In this document: in pieces, positions 1 through 9,150 of the stretch
Layout: each line of letters begins with the position of its first letter
Position numbering within the stretch: the first letter of the stretch is position 1
Notes under the pieces: generated by a model
The model's input: only the letters and a program-made list of their open reading frames with translations
What the model was told of the DNA's origin: nothing
Databases searched by the model: none
Program-made: the position numbers and the translations under genes
Source of the DNA: Marinifilaceae bacterium
Lineage (GTDB): Bacteria > Bacteroidota > Bacteroidia > Bacteroidales > Marinifilaceae
Assembly (NCBI GenBank): GCA_016936255.1
Contig: JAFGYE010000026.1
Location: forward strand, 62,001 to 126,000
Direction: 5' to 3'
Length of the DNA stretch: 64,000 nucleotides

Positions 1-395
1 GACATCGAAAGACTCCGGAAAGATACGCAATACTAGATGAGATATATTCCCGGGAAGGACACTTCGATATTGAATCTCTTTATATTTTTATGAAAAATAA
101 AAATTATCGCGTTAGTAGAGCAACCCTTTACAATACTATAGATCTTCTTTTAGATTGTAAATTGGTAGTTAAGCACCAATTTGGCAAAAATATCGCTCAA
201 TTCGAAAAAGCATATGACAGCAACAAGCACGATCATTTGATCTGTATCCGTTGTGGCAAAGTACTTGAATTTTGCGATACCCGTTTAGAGGATGTTCGTA
301 AAAATGTTTCCGATGATATGGATTTCAAAGTTTCTCATCATTCCTTATATATTTACGGAACATGTCAAGAATGTCGAAAAATTGAAACCAATTAA
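1..395 (+). CDS. Fur-family metal-responsive repressor, 5' end cut by the window
   Basis: The frame is open from base 3 to the stop at 393-395, so the gene begins before the window. An ATG at 90 lies inside the winged-helix domain and is not the start. The visible part has the Fur recognition-helix region ([10 protein letters not shown]), the metal-site stretch around [12 protein letters not shown] and a second CxxC (CQEC) near the C-terminus, so both zinc-binding pairs are present. Fur-family proteins bind DNA as dimers in response to iron, zinc, manganese or peroxide. The sequence does not tell which signal this one reads. It is followed by a hairpin terminator, so it is not cotranscribed with purA. 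Confidence 0.9.
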   Translation, partial: HRKTPERYAILDEIYSREGHFDIESLYIFMKNKNYRVSRATLYNTIDLLLDCKLVVKHQFGKNIAQFEKAYDSNKHDHLICIRCGKVLEFCDTRLEDVRKNVSDDMDFKVSHHSLYIYGTCQECRKIETN

Positions 396-417
396 TTTAT
401 CAACAATAAATATCTCT

Positions 418-445
418 AAAAACCTCTATAACCGGAGGTTTTTTT
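418..445 (+). terminator. Rho-independent terminator after the fur-like gene
   Basis: AAAAACCTC (418-426) pairs with GAGGTTTTT (435-443) around an 8-nt loop, followed by more T residues. It lies 22 bases past the fur-like stop codon. Confidence 0.8.
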
Positions 446-558
446 ATGCCCAAAATTGACTTATCAACAAGACCCGTTTTCCTCTTCACGGAATAAAAAT
501 ATTTATTACCTTTGACTGTTAAAACTTGTAAGTATTCTTCAAGATTTAACAACATACC

Positions 559-598
559 CCAAACCAATTTTATAAATCCAATCATAAAATTGGTTTGG
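559..598. promoter_or_regulatory. 15-bp perfect inverted repeat upstream of purA
   Basis: CCAAACCAATTTTAT at 559-573 is exactly mirrored at 584-598 with a 10-nt spacer, ending 40 bases before the purA start. No T-run follows on either strand, so it is not a simple terminator. It may be an operator or a 5'-UTR hairpin controlling purA. The function is inference only. Confidence 0.5.
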
Positions 599-638
599 AT
601 AATTACTTGTTAAGATTTACTATCAAATTATTAGACAG

Positions 639-1910
639 ATGAAAGTTGATGTACTTTTAGGCCTCCAATGGGGAGATGAAGGTAAAGGAAAAGTTGTGGA
701 TGTACTAACCCCAAAGTACGATTTTATCACCCGTTTTCAGGGTGGCCCCAACGCAGGACACACTTTGGAATTTAATCAAATTAAGCACGTTCTGCATACA
801 ATTCCTTCCGGGATCTTCCGCGATGATAAGATTAACGTTATTGGAAATGGTGTTGTTATCGACCCGGTAATTTTCAAGAAAGAAATTGAAGGAATAAAAA
901 AACTTGGAATCGATCTATCCAAAACCTTATTTATTTCGAAGAAGGCTCATTTAATTTTACCTTCTCACAGAATTCTTGACGCGGCATCAGAAGCGGCTAA
1001 AGGAAAATCAAAAATTGGATCAACCCTTAAAGGAATTGGACCAACCTATATGGATAAAACCGGAAGAAACGGTTTACGTGTAGGAGATATCAAATTGAAC
1101 TTCAAGGAAAAATATGACTCTTTAGTTGACAAGCATCGTTTAATGCTTGACAAACTTTATGAGTTTGATTACGACATTTCTGAATATGAAACCGAATGGT
1201 TTGAAGGCATTAAAGTTCTAGCTGAATTTCAGTTAATCGACAGTGAACAATTTCTTAATGATGCTCTTAAAGATGGTAAATCAATTCTTGCCGAAGGTGC
1301 ACAGGGAACGATGCTCGATGTTGACTTTGGATCCTACCCATTTGTAACTTCATCGAACACTGTTTGTGCCGGAGCTTGTACTGGTTTAGGTATTGCACCG
1401 AATCGAATTGGCAGAGTTATTGGTATTTTTAAAGCTTATTGCACAAGAGTTGGTATGGGACCATTTCCAACTGAGCTTTTTGATACTGATGGAGATTTGT
1501 TAAGAGCTAAAGGAAATGAATTTGGATCGACAACCGGTCGTGCCAGAAGATGCGGTTGGTTGGATCTTGTTGCTCTTAAGTATTCGATCATGATTAACGG
1601 CGTTACTGAATTAACCATGATGAAATCGGATGTAATGGACGATTTTGACACCATTAAAATTTGTACATCTTACCTTGTAAATGGTGAAGAAGTTGAGCAT
1701 GTTCCTTATGAAATGACTGACGATATCAAACCTGTTTACACAGAGTTTAAAGGTTGGAAAACTGATATGACTGCTGTTACTCATGAGAATGAGTTCCCTG
1801 AAGAATTTAATGCTTACATTAATTTTATTGAGGAAGAAACCGGAGTAACTGTTAAAATTGTTTCTGTTGGTCCAAACAGAGCTCAAACTATTGAAAGAAT
1901 GCTTGATTAA
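639..1910 (+). CDS. purA: Adenylosuccinate synthetase
   Basis: This cytosolic enzyme joins IMP and aspartate using GTP to form adenylosuccinate, the first committed step to AMP. The N-terminal GTP-binding loop is clear (QWGDEGKGKVVD, residues 9-20), followed by the GPNAGHT substrate loop and the ILAEGAQGTMLDVDFG region. At 423 residues it has the usual family length. The ATG at 639 places the P-loop at the normal distance from the N-terminus. It stands alone between a terminator and a convergent gene. A 15-bp dyad lies just upstream and may regulate it. No anomaly was seen. Confidence 0.98.
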   Translation: MKVDVLLGLQWGDEGKGKVVDVLTPKYDFITRFQGGPNAGHTLEFNQIKHVLHTIPSGIFRDDKINVIGNGVVIDPVIFKKEIEGIKKLGIDLSKTLFISKKAHLILPSHRILDAASEAAKGKSKIGSTLKGIGPTYMDKTGRNGLRVGDIKLNFKEKYDSLVDKHRLMLDKLYEFDYDISEYETEWFEGIKVLAEFQLIDSEQFLNDALKDGKSILAEGAQGTMLDVDFGSYPFVTSSNTVCAGACTGLGIAPNRIGRVIGIFKAYCTRVGMGPFPTELFDTDGDLLRAKGNEFGSTTGRARRCGWLDLVALKYSIMINGVTELTMMKSDVMDDFDTIKICTSYLVNGEEVEHVPYEMTDDIKPVYTEFKGWKTDMTAVTHENEFPEEFNAYINFIEEETGVTVKIVSVGPNRAQTIERMLD

Positions 1911-1944
1911 TCAGGCACAACAATAAAAGTCTGTTAAGACTCAC

Positions 1945-1984
1945 AAAAAAAAAACCTGTTTGAAAATCAAACAGGTTTTTTTTT
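1945..1984. terminator. Bidirectional terminator between purA and the DUF4831 gene
   Basis: An A-run, then AACCTGTTTGA (1953-1963) pairing with TCAAACAGGTT (1967-1977), then a T-run. The symmetric A and T tracts suit termination of both convergent genes. Confidence 0.9.
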
Positions 1985-1999
1985 AATTCTGTAAAAACA

Positions 2000-3142
2000 T
2001 TATTTGCTTACATTTTTGATTGAGCCTAAATCAGGAAAAAATTCAATACTGTAATTTTCGTTCAACAGTACTTCAGCAGGCATATTCGCTATTTTTCCAA
2101 ACTGTGCAATCGGCATTCTATTCTGAAATAAAATTTCTTTCCCATTAGAAATAGAGACATCAGCCATTCCAGGAATTCGATAAAATATTTGCTTCTGAGG
2201 AACAAGTCCAACTGTTGGAATAATTGCCAACTCTCTTGTTATCTCTAAATTTTTAAAATCAACACGAATTGGTTTTCCACCCAAATCATTAACTCCAACC
2301 GGGCCAGATTGCGGAGACATTCGGAAAATCACCCCGCCATTTTCACCATTTTTAGGAGTAAATAAAAACTGAAAATTCTCTATAAAACCAACTCTCTTAC
2401 CAATAAATAGTGATAAATATTCATTTTCCAATTTTTCCAATTCTTTAATAATTATCTCATAAGCCTTTCCGTCAGGAGGCAATACTTCATAATTAGCAGT
2501 TAATATTTTAAATCTTCTTTTTCTTAACTTAAATATCTGATGAGCGGCTTCTTCCGCTTTTTCCTCCAATGACTTTACCAAGGCTTGCTTTTCCAGAACC
2601 GGAACTTTTACAAAAGCGGTATCAGTTTCCACCACTTTAAATATGGTATCCTCTTTATACTTTATTATTGGATCGATCGAAAACTTTCCGTATTCTATAT
2701 CAATCTTATCATCGGTAATAAAAACCAATTTCTTTTCTTCTTTCAATAACATTTTCTTCTCCAAATTAAAACCTCTGATTAATCCGGTAGGAGTCAAAGA
2801 AATTAAACTAGGCTCATAATCCACGGAAGTAGTGATTTTATGATATTCCTCAGGATCGACCTCGCCGTGAGAAGAAACATCAATTGATTTTAGTTCCCAC
2901 TCCACTCCATCGGCAGAAACAACATCCGAAATATTCAGATATTTCTTTGCATATTCGGCAAAAGGACCTCTTTTTAAAATTGTTTTTTCTGCAGTCACAT
3001 CAAGTTTTAAAACTGTTTGAGGTAATGCATACACTACTGTATTAGGAGTATCCAGCGTTTTTCTTTTTTGAGCACCGGCATACCACTGACAGGAAATTAC
3101 AACAAGTAATCCCAATAAAATTCTAAGAATCATTCGGTTCAT
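2000..3142 (-). CDS. DUF4831-like exported protein
   Basis: A 380-residue protein with an N-terminal signal sequence (MNRMILRILLGLLVVISC, then QWYAGAQ), so probably periplasmic or envelope-attached. A cysteine at the end of the hydrophobic segment could be a lipidation site, but the AGAQ cleavage site fits as well. The body resembles the DUF4831 family of Bacteroidota, recognised from overall pattern (start YALPQTVLKLDV, a later FLFTPKNGENGGVIFRMSPQSGPV stretch). No catalytic motif was seen. A second in-frame ATG (MILRI) lies three codons in. The function is unknown, and it shares no operon with its neighbours. Confidence 0.75.
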   Translation of the reverse strand: MNRMILRILLGLLVVISCQWYAGAQKRKTLDTPNTVVYALPQTVLKLDVTAEKTILKRGPFAEYAKKYLNISDVVSADGVEWELKSIDVSSHGEVDPEEYHKITTSVDYEPSLISLTPTGLIRGFNLEKKMLLKEEKKLVFITDDKIDIEYGKFSIDPIIKYKEDTIFKVVETDTAFVKVPVLEKQALVKSLEEKAEEAAHQIFKLRKRRFKILTANYEVLPPDGKAYEIIIKELEKLENEYLSLFIGKRVGFIENFQFLFTPKNGENGGVIFRMSPQSGPVGVNDLGGKPIRVDFKNLEITRELAIIPTVGLVPQKQIFYRIPGMADVSISNGKEILFQNRMPIAQFGKIANMPAEVLLNENYSIEFFPDLGSIKNVSK

Positions 3143-3217
3143 TACAATCTGAATTTTTTGTTTAAAATCGTCTAACTAAAACTAAGGATGAATACTATCT
3201 AATAATTACACAATAGC

Positions 3218-4732
3218 TTACTGTTTTTTTAAGTACAACCATGCTTTTGGTAAATAGTCAACAATATCACTGGCAGTAAGTCCTTCTACACCAACATCTA
3301 CAGAAGCTAAATCTCCCGCTAAACCATGCAGATAAACTCCGATTATTGCAGCAATATGTGATGAGTAGCCCTGCGACAACAAAGATAATATTATTCCAGT
3401 TAACACATCACCGCTGCCAGCTGTTGCCATTCCCGGATTACCTGTAGGATTAAAATAACAAGTTCCTTCCGGACAGCAAATAGCCGTATACGCTCCTTTT
3501 AACAGTAAGGTCAATCCATGCTCTTTTGCAAATTCACACTGCATGCAGTTGCGGGTATAACTATCGCCGCTTTTACCTACCAAACGTTCAAACTCCTTAA
3601 CATGTGGTGTGAAAATGCTGCCTAATGGCAATTCTTCTTTAAGTTCAGGATGCTCTCCTATGATATTAATCGCATCGGCATCTATTACCATCGGAACTTT
3701 TACTTCCTTTAAAAGATCAATCATTGCCTTAAAAGAATTCTGCTTTTTATCAATTCCCGGACCAATAGCAACTGCCTTAAATTGGCTTAAATCAGGATAT
3801 TCTGTAAAAATAATATCTGAACGATCGATACTAACCATAGCTTCGGGGACAGATGTTTGCATAATTTGATACCCAAAACGTGGAATGTGCGTGGTTAACA
3901 AACCAATTCCTGAACGTAAACTAGCACGGGAAGCCAGTATTGCAGCCCCCATTTTTCCGTAACTTCCACTTATAAGCAATCCATGACCGTAAGTCCCCTT
4001 ATGATCAAATTTTTTCCTGGGCATTAATAAAGACTTCACAAACTCTCTACTTAGTATTTTGTAAGCAGTGGGTTCTGTTTTAATTATTTCAGGATGCAAC
4101 CCAATTGGCAAAACTTCCCATTCACCAACATATTCAGCATTTTCGGGAAAAAGAAATGCCAATTTGGGAAATTGAAAACTTAAGGTATAATCGGCCCGTA
4201 CAATTCCTCTCAAATTATTTTTGGAGTTATCCTCTCCCATCAGCCCAGATGGAATATCAATGGCAATAACTTTTGCATCACTGGTATTTATTGCTTTCAC
4301 AACATCCAACGCCAATTCTTCCAATGGTCTTGATAAACCTGAACCAAAAATTGCATCAACAACTATGTCATCTTTAAAAAGCCATGGCATCGATTCAATC
4401 GAAGTCATTTCATACAAATCCAATGTATTCAAATTTCTTATCCGCTCCAGATTCGCCTCAGCTTCATCCGATATCTTATCGGTTATTCGAAGCACAAATA
4501 CTTCAACAGCATAATTCTTATCAGCCAACATGCGTGCCAAGGCTAATCCATCTCCTCCATTATTTCCCGGACCAACAAAAACCTTGCAACTTTGAGGAGC
4601 AGGAAAATGTGAAATAATCCACTTAAAAATTTGCCCCGCGGCTCGTTCCATTAAATCGATGGAAGATATTGGTTCATGCTCTATGGTGTAGGCATCAATC
4701 TCAGCAATTTGTCTGGCAGTAAATATTTTCAT
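3218..4732 (-). CDS. nnr: Bifunctional NAD(P)HX epimerase / ADP-dependent NAD(P)HX dehydratase
   Basis: It repairs hydrated NADH and NADPH. The N-terminal YjeF_N domain (about residues 1-215) epimerises NAD(P)HX and the C-terminal ribokinase-like domain (about 225-500) dehydrates it. Visible motifs are VGPGNNGGDGLALAR in the epimerase and GNPGMATAGSGDVLTGI in the dehydratase. The start at 4732 (MKIFTARQIAEID) gives 504 residues, usual for the fusion. An upstream in-frame ATG at 4786 would add 18 residues that do not look like the family. Both domains look intact. Housekeeping gene, no operon partner. Confidence 0.95.
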   Translation of the reverse strand: MKIFTARQIAEIDAYTIEHEPISSIDLMERAAGQIFKWIISHFPAPQSCKVFVGPGNNGGDGLALARMLADKNYAVEVFVLRITDKISDEAEANLERIRNLNTLDLYEMTSIESMPWLFKDDIVVDAIFGSGLSRPLEELALDVVKAINTSDAKVIAIDIPSGLMGEDNSKNNLRGIVRADYTLSFQFPKLAFLFPENAEYVGEWEVLPIGLHPEIIKTEPTAYKILSREFVKSLLMPRKKFDHKGTYGHGLLISGSYGKMGAAILASRASLRSGIGLLTTHIPRFGYQIMQTSVPEAMVSIDRSDIIFTEYPDLSQFKAVAIGPGIDKKQNSFKAMIDLLKEVKVPMVIDADAINIIGEHPELKEELPLGSIFTPHVKEFERLVGKSGDSYTRNCMQCEFAKEHGLTLLLKGAYTAICCPEGTCYFNPTGNPGMATAGSGDVLTGIILSLLSQGYSSHIAAIIGVYLHGLAGDLASVDVGVEGLTASDIVDYLPKAWLYLKKQ

Positions 4733-5044
4733 TATTATCGGGTTTTGAATCGTTAAATGATAGGTTCTACAAAAGTTAATAAACAAAACATTACAATCTG
4801 ATAATACCTAAATAGTTCAAGTATCTAATTTAGGCTTGCTATCGTAATCTTTTTTTTTGTTTAAATGCCTTACGTATTGAATGCCTTTATCAAAGATACT
4901 AAACTTTCAATAACCAATTCTACTTACGAAAACGTTTTAAATAGATTCATTCTGGTAACAAATCCTTACTGTCTTCTGTTTTTTTCTATATATTTGTCAA
5001 TCTTAAAACTGAAACTTTACTTTTATAATTAAAAACTAACATTT
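4733..5044. other. Divergent intergenic region, nnr / POT transporter
   Basis: This 312-base AT-rich gap separates two divergent genes. It holds a -7-like box for the transporter at 4989-4996 and, on the minus strand, TATCTTTG (complement of 4891-4898), which could serve nnr. No coding potential or repeat was seen. Confidence 0.5.
4989..4996 (+). promoter_or_regulatory. Candidate -7 box for the peptide transporter
   Basis: TATATTTG matches the Bacteroidota TAnnTTTG -7 element 49 bases before the start codon. No TTG was found at the expected 19-21 base spacing, so confidence is limited. Confidence 0.45.
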
Positions 5045-6577
5045 ATGTTTAAAGGACATCCTAAAGGACTAATTCCAGCTGCTATAGCAAACATGGGAGA
5101 ACGATTTGGTTTCTACACCATGATGGCTATTCTGGTATTATTCCTACAAGCCAAATTTAATTTAGATGGAGCTAATGCTGGTATTATTTACTCTATTTTC
5201 TATTTTTCAATTTACATTTTAGCATTAGTTGGAGGAATTATCGCTGATAAAATAAATAACTTTAAAGGCACTATTCTAACCGGTTTAATTATGATGGGTG
5301 CAGGTTACTTTATTTTAGCAGTACCTACTCCTACGCCGGTATCAAGCGTTCCATTTTTCTTAACTATTTCACTAATTGGATTATTTGTAATTGCTTTTGG
5401 TAATGGTCTTTTTAAAGGAAACCTTCAAGCCTTAGTTGGTCAGATGTATGATGACCCTAAGTATGGTGCCTTAAGGGATTCAGGTTTCTCTCTTTTTTAT
5501 GCATTTATTAATATAGGTGCTATTTTTGCTCCGATTGTTGCAATTGGAATGCGTAATTGGTGGTTGGGAAAAAATCAATTACAATATGATGCAAGTTTAC
5601 CCGAATATTGTCATAGTTTCATTAATGGTGACATTTCGGAAGCTTCTATGCATACATTTCAAGAGTATGCTGATAAAGCAAGTGGAGTACATGTAGCTAA
5701 TTTAGCTGAATTTGCAGATAGGTACTTAAATGTATTTAATACTGGTTTCCATTACGCATTTGGTACAGCAATTGTGGCTATGGCTATTTCTTTATTCATA
5801 TTTATCAAAAACAAAAAACAGTTTCCAAATCCAAAAGGAACAGAGGCTCCTGCTGCAGGCTCTGGATACACTAAAGAAGAAGTGAAGATGGAAGCTAAAG
5901 AAATTAAGCAACGTATGTATGCTTTATTAGCCGTATTTTCAGTTGTTATCTTCTTTTGGTTCTCTTTCCATCAAAATGGTTTAACATTAACGTTATTTGC
6001 TAAAGATTATACAGTACTTAAGATTGGAACCTGGCATTTCTCAGTAGAGCTGTTCCAATCCATGAACCCATTCTTTGTTGTATTCTTAACTCCTGTTGTA
6101 GTAGGTATCTTTGGATGGTTAAGAGCTAGAAACATGGAGCCATCTACTCCAAAAAAGATTGCTATCGGTATGGGTATAGCTTGTTTAGGTTTTGTTGTAA
6201 TGATGTTAGGTTCTTTCGGTTTACCATTATGGGAAACTATTACTCCTTCGGCAGGTGGTACTCCGCTTATGGATTCTGAGCGTGTTGCTCCATATTTACT
6301 ATTGGGAACTTATTTTATCTTAACAGTTGCTGAGCTATTTATTAGCCCAATGGGTATTTCATTTGTATCTAAAGTTGCTCCTCCTCAATATCAAGGTCTA
6401 ATGCAAGGCGGATGGCTAGGTGCTACGGCATTAGGAAATGGACTATTATGGATTGGTGCTGTCTTATATCAAACAATACCTGTTTGGATGACTTGGAGTA
6501 TTTTTGTTGTCGCTACAGCAATCTCCATGTTTACAGTCATATTCATGGTAAAATGGTTAGAAAGAGTTTCTGAGTAA
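5045..6577 (+). CDS. POT-family peptide MFS transporter
   Basis: A proton-coupled oligopeptide transporter of the inner membrane, 510 residues, with about 12-14 hydrophobic segments. The N-terminus (NMGERFGFYTMMAILVLFL) is the POT signature in helix 1, and FGNGLFKGNLQALVGQMYDDP is the second family signature. In the usual ExxER motif of helix 1 the first glutamate is replaced by Asn16 (N16-x-x-E19-R20). This motif takes part in proton coupling in characterised members, so coupling may differ, although the change may be common in this lineage. The gene is monocistronic, with its own terminator. The substrate range cannot be read from sequence. Confidence 0.93.
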   Translation: MFKGHPKGLIPAAIANMGERFGFYTMMAILVLFLQAKFNLDGANAGIIYSIFYFSIYILALVGGIIADKINNFKGTILTGLIMMGAGYFILAVPTPTPVSSVPFFLTISLIGLFVIAFGNGLFKGNLQALVGQMYDDPKYGALRDSGFSLFYAFINIGAIFAPIVAIGMRNWWLGKNQLQYDASLPEYCHSFINGDISEASMHTFQEYADKASGVHVANLAEFADRYLNVFNTGFHYAFGTAIVAMAISLFIFIKNKKQFPNPKGTEAPAAGSGYTKEEVKMEAKEIKQRMYALLAVFSVVIFFWFSFHQNGLTLTLFAKDYTVLKIGTWHFSVELFQSMNPFFVVFLTPVVVGIFGWLRARNMEPSTPKKIAIGMGIACLGFVVMMLGSFGLPLWETITPSAGGTPLMDSERVAPYLLLGTYFILTVAELFISPMGISFVSKVAPPQYQGLMQGGWLGATALGNGLLWIGAVLYQTIPVWMTWSIFVVATAISMFTVIFMVKWLERVSE

Positions 6578-6600
6578 GCAAATCAAATATATCATATTGA

Positions 6601-6628
6601 ACCGTCTCAGAAATGAGGCGGTTTTTTT
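6601..6628 (+). terminator. Terminator after the peptide transporter
   Basis: ACCGTCTCA (6601-6609) pairs with TGAGGCGGT (6614-6622), one G-T pair, GAAA loop, followed by a T-run. Confidence 0.9.
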
Positions 6629-6723
6629 ATGCCTGCAACTCTCCAATTAAATATTCTATATCCCAATCAATAAATTCAAATAGAATTTTTGCCCCCTATT
6701 TAAGACATAAAGGTATTTTATAT

Positions 6724-6731
6724 TATATTTG
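6724..6731 (+). promoter_or_regulatory. Candidate -7 box for the small membrane protein and hemF
   Basis: TATATTTG, a TAnnTTTG-type box 33 bases before the ATG at 6764. No clear TTG partner was found at the expected spacing. Confidence 0.45.
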
Positions 6732-6763
6732 TTCCTATTCAAAACAATTCTAAATAAACCTTC

Positions 6764-7075
6764 ATGTTTGAGAAACTTAAAAAGCGTTGGGAGATTACCT
6801 CTAACATCCAATTGATTCTTATTTTTATTGCCTTTTCGGTTACCGGAAGCCTCTCGGTTATGGTACGAAAGCCTGTTTTTGAATACCTGTCAATTGGTCC
6901 GGACACAAACCTGCTGATTAAAATTTTCATGAGCATTCTAATAATCACCCCAACCTATCAAGTATTCTTACTAATTGTTGGTAGTTTATTAGGCCAATTT
7001 CGGTTCTTTTGGAAATTTGAGAAAAAAATGCTGAATCGTTTTATTCCCACAAAGAAAGAACAACCCCTATCCTAA
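6764..7075 (+). CDS. DUF6787-like small membrane protein
   Basis: A 103-residue protein with two hydrophobic segments (about residues 16-35 and 50-78) and a charged N-terminus starting MFEKLKKRWEI. The end, QFRFFWKFEKKMLNRF, is typical of the DUF6787 family of Bacteroidota. It is predicted in the inner membrane with no known function. It lies 30 bases upstream of hemF on the same strand, so the two are probably cotranscribed, but that does not establish a role in heme synthesis. No enzyme motif was seen. Confidence 0.75.
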   Translation: MFEKLKKRWEITSNIQLILIFIAFSVTGSLSVMVRKPVFEYLSIGPDTNLLIKIFMSILIITPTYQVFLLIVGSLLGQFRFFWKFEKKMLNRFIPTKKEQPLS

Positions 7076-7105
7076 TAAAACGATACTGACCAAAATCACA
7101 CTTAC

Positions 7106-7999
7106 ATGAATAAAGAAATAATCGCTGAAAAATTTCGCCAATTACAGGACAGAATTTGTAAAGTCCTTGAAACAAGTGATGGGAAAGCAAATTTTATTGA
7201 AGATACTTGGGAAAGGGAAGGTGGTGGCGGAGGTCGAAGCCGAGTAATAGCCAACGGTAACATTATTGAAAAAGGTGGTGTTCAATTTTCTGCTGTTCAC
7301 GGTGAATTACCTGAGAAAATAAAAACTAAACTTAAGCTTTCCAATTCAAATTTCTTTGCAACAGGTGTCTCACTAATCATGCATCCTGAAAATCCTCATG
7401 TGCCAATTGTACACATGAATGTGCGTTACTTTGAACTAGAAGATGGTTCGTTTTGGTTCGGTGGAGGAATCGATCTTACCCCTATTTATATAGATGCAGA
7501 TCAAGCCAAAGATTTTCACTTGAAATTGAAAAACGTATGCGATCGTCATCATCCGGAATATTATTCAAAATTCAAAAACTGGGCTGATGACTACTTTTAT
7601 CTTCCTTTTCGGGAAGAAACACGTGGCATTGGTGGAATTTTTTTCGATCATTTAAATGGAACAGATGGTTTAAGTAAGGAGCAGGCTTTAAATTTCACAA
7701 TGGATGTCGGGAATTTATTTGCGCCTCTTTACAGCCGAATAATGAAGCAATATCATAAAATTCCATACACTGAAAAGGAAAAAGATTGGCAATTGCACCG
7801 GCGGGGAAGATATGTAGAATTCAATTTGGTACTTGACAAAGGAACCAAATTTGGATTGGACACCAATGGAAGAACTGAATCGATATTGGTGAGTATGCCT
7901 CCTGAAGTGAAATGGACGTATCAATACCCAATTGAAAGCGGTTCCAAAGAAGAATTAACTCTTTCACTGCTAAAAAAAGGAATTAACTGGGTGAAATAA
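7106..7999 (+). CDS. hemF: Oxygen-dependent coproporphyrinogen III oxidase
   Basis: It converts coproporphyrinogen III to protoporphyrinogen IX using O2, late in heme synthesis, in the cytosol. The 297-residue protein carries the family signatures WEREGGGGGRSRVI near the N-terminus, the FGGGIDLTPIY block and RGRYVEFNLVLDKGTKFGL near the C-terminus. It sits 137 bases upstream of hemH on the same strand. An O2-requiring enzyme in an organism that also fixes nitrogen suggests tolerance of at least low oxygen, or a separate anaerobic HemN elsewhere. That is inference. Confidence 0.97.
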   Translation: MNKEIIAEKFRQLQDRICKVLETSDGKANFIEDTWEREGGGGGRSRVIANGNIIEKGGVQFSAVHGELPEKIKTKLKLSNSNFFATGVSLIMHPENPHVPIVHMNVRYFELEDGSFWFGGGIDLTPIYIDADQAKDFHLKLKNVCDRHHPEYYSKFKNWADDYFYLPFREETRGIGGIFFDHLNGTDGLSKEQALNFTMDVGNLFAPLYSRIMKQYHKIPYTEKEKDWQLHRRGRYVEFNLVLDKGTKFGLDTNGRTESILVSMPPEVKWTYQYPIESGSKEELTLSLLKKGINWVK

Positions 8000-8136
8000 A
8001 TACAATCCGTTTTATTTACCAAATCAAAAAACAATTCGCTGTTTGATTTGTATAGCAGTGGAAGAAAATTTTTATTACTTTAAACTGGGAAACAGCTAAA
8101 CACTCCCTTTTTATCTAAATAATCAACACGAACACT

Positions 8137-9150
8137 ATGCCAAAAAAAACGACTGTTTTACTACTCAATTTAGGAACACCAAAAAGTCCTGATGTATCTG
8201 ATGTTCGCACCTACCTTTTCGAATTCCTAAACGATCCAAGAGTAATTGACATTCCCTGGTTACTACGAAAAATATTAGTGAACCTTATTATCGTTCCTTT
8301 TAGGGCAAAAGGCTCATCGAAAATATATAAGCAATTGTGGACCAAAGATGGTTCCCCATTGTTAATTTATGGCGAGAAAGTAAAAGATTTGCTTCAAAAG
8401 GAACTGAACCCGGATTTTACTGTTGAGTTGGCCATGCGCTACGAACAACCATCAATGAAAAGCGTTCTGGATAAAATACAGAAGGATATGCCACAGAAAT
8501 TAATTATTCTTCCAATGTATCCGCAATATGCTTCCTCATCAACAGGTTCTACCTTCCAGAAGGCAATGGAAATTATCAAATCCTGGGAGGTAATTCCTGA
8601 AGTGAAATTTGTAAACCAATTCTTCGACCATGAAGGATATCTGGATACTATTGCTGAAAATGCCAAAAAGCATGATTTAAACGATTTTGATCATTTTATA
8701 TTCTCTTATCATGGACTGCCAATCCGCCAAATAAACAAAGTTCATCCTAAGCGGAATTGTTTTAAATGCGATTGTCACAAAAAATTTATTCCTGAAACAG
8801 ATTATTATTGTTACCGTTCAACCTGCTTTGAGACCAGTCGCTTATTGGCTGAAAAATTATCTATTCCTAAAGAAAAATATACCGTTTCCTTTCAATCCCG
8901 ATTGGACAAAAACTGGCTGGAACCTTTCTCTGATAAAGTAGTGGAAGAAAAAGCTAAAAATGGCACAAAAAAGATACTTGTTTTCAGCCCTGCTTTTGTT
9001 GCTGATTGCTTAGAAACAACAGTAGAAATTGGAATAGAATATCGAGAAATTTTCGAGGGAAACGGTGGCGAAAAATTAGCCTTGGTTGAGAGTCTAAACG
9101 ATCATCCAAAGTGGATTGCGACCTTGAAGGATTTGGTAATTAATTCATAA
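8137..9150 (+). CDS. hemH: Ferrochelatase
   Basis: It inserts ferrous iron into protoporphyrin IX, the last step of protoheme synthesis. Its 337 residues match the family. Visible are the start LLLNLGTPKSP, the catalytic His192 in FSYHGLP, and the acidic motif DCLETTVEIGIEY, whose glutamate faces the metal site. There is also an interior cluster of cysteines (CFKCDCHKKF and a later CYRSTCFE). In some ferrochelatases such cysteines bind a [2Fe-2S] cluster, but here I only note the spacing. It follows hemF. No strong terminator is seen downstream, and a repeat region begins within 25 bases. Confidence 0.97.
   Translation: MPKKTTVLLLNLGTPKSPDVSDVRTYLFEFLNDPRVIDIPWLLRKILVNLIIVPFRAKGSSKIYKQLWTKDGSPLLIYGEKVKDLLQKELNPDFTVELAMRYEQPSMKSVLDKIQKDMPQKLIILPMYPQYASSSTGSTFQKAMEIIKSWEVIPEVKFVNQFFDHEGYLDTIAENAKKHDLNDFDHFIFSYHGLPIRQINKVHPKRNCFKCDCHKKFIPETDYYCYRSTCFETSRLLAEKLSIPKEKYTVSFQSRLDKNWLEPFSDKVVEEKAKNGTKKILVFSPAFVADCLETTVEIGIEYREIFEGNGGEKLALVESLNDHPKWIATLKDLVINS

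Noticed and set aside
400-585. 61-codon minus-strand frame before purA
   Set aside because: It covers a terminator and half of an inverted repeat and has no family likeness.
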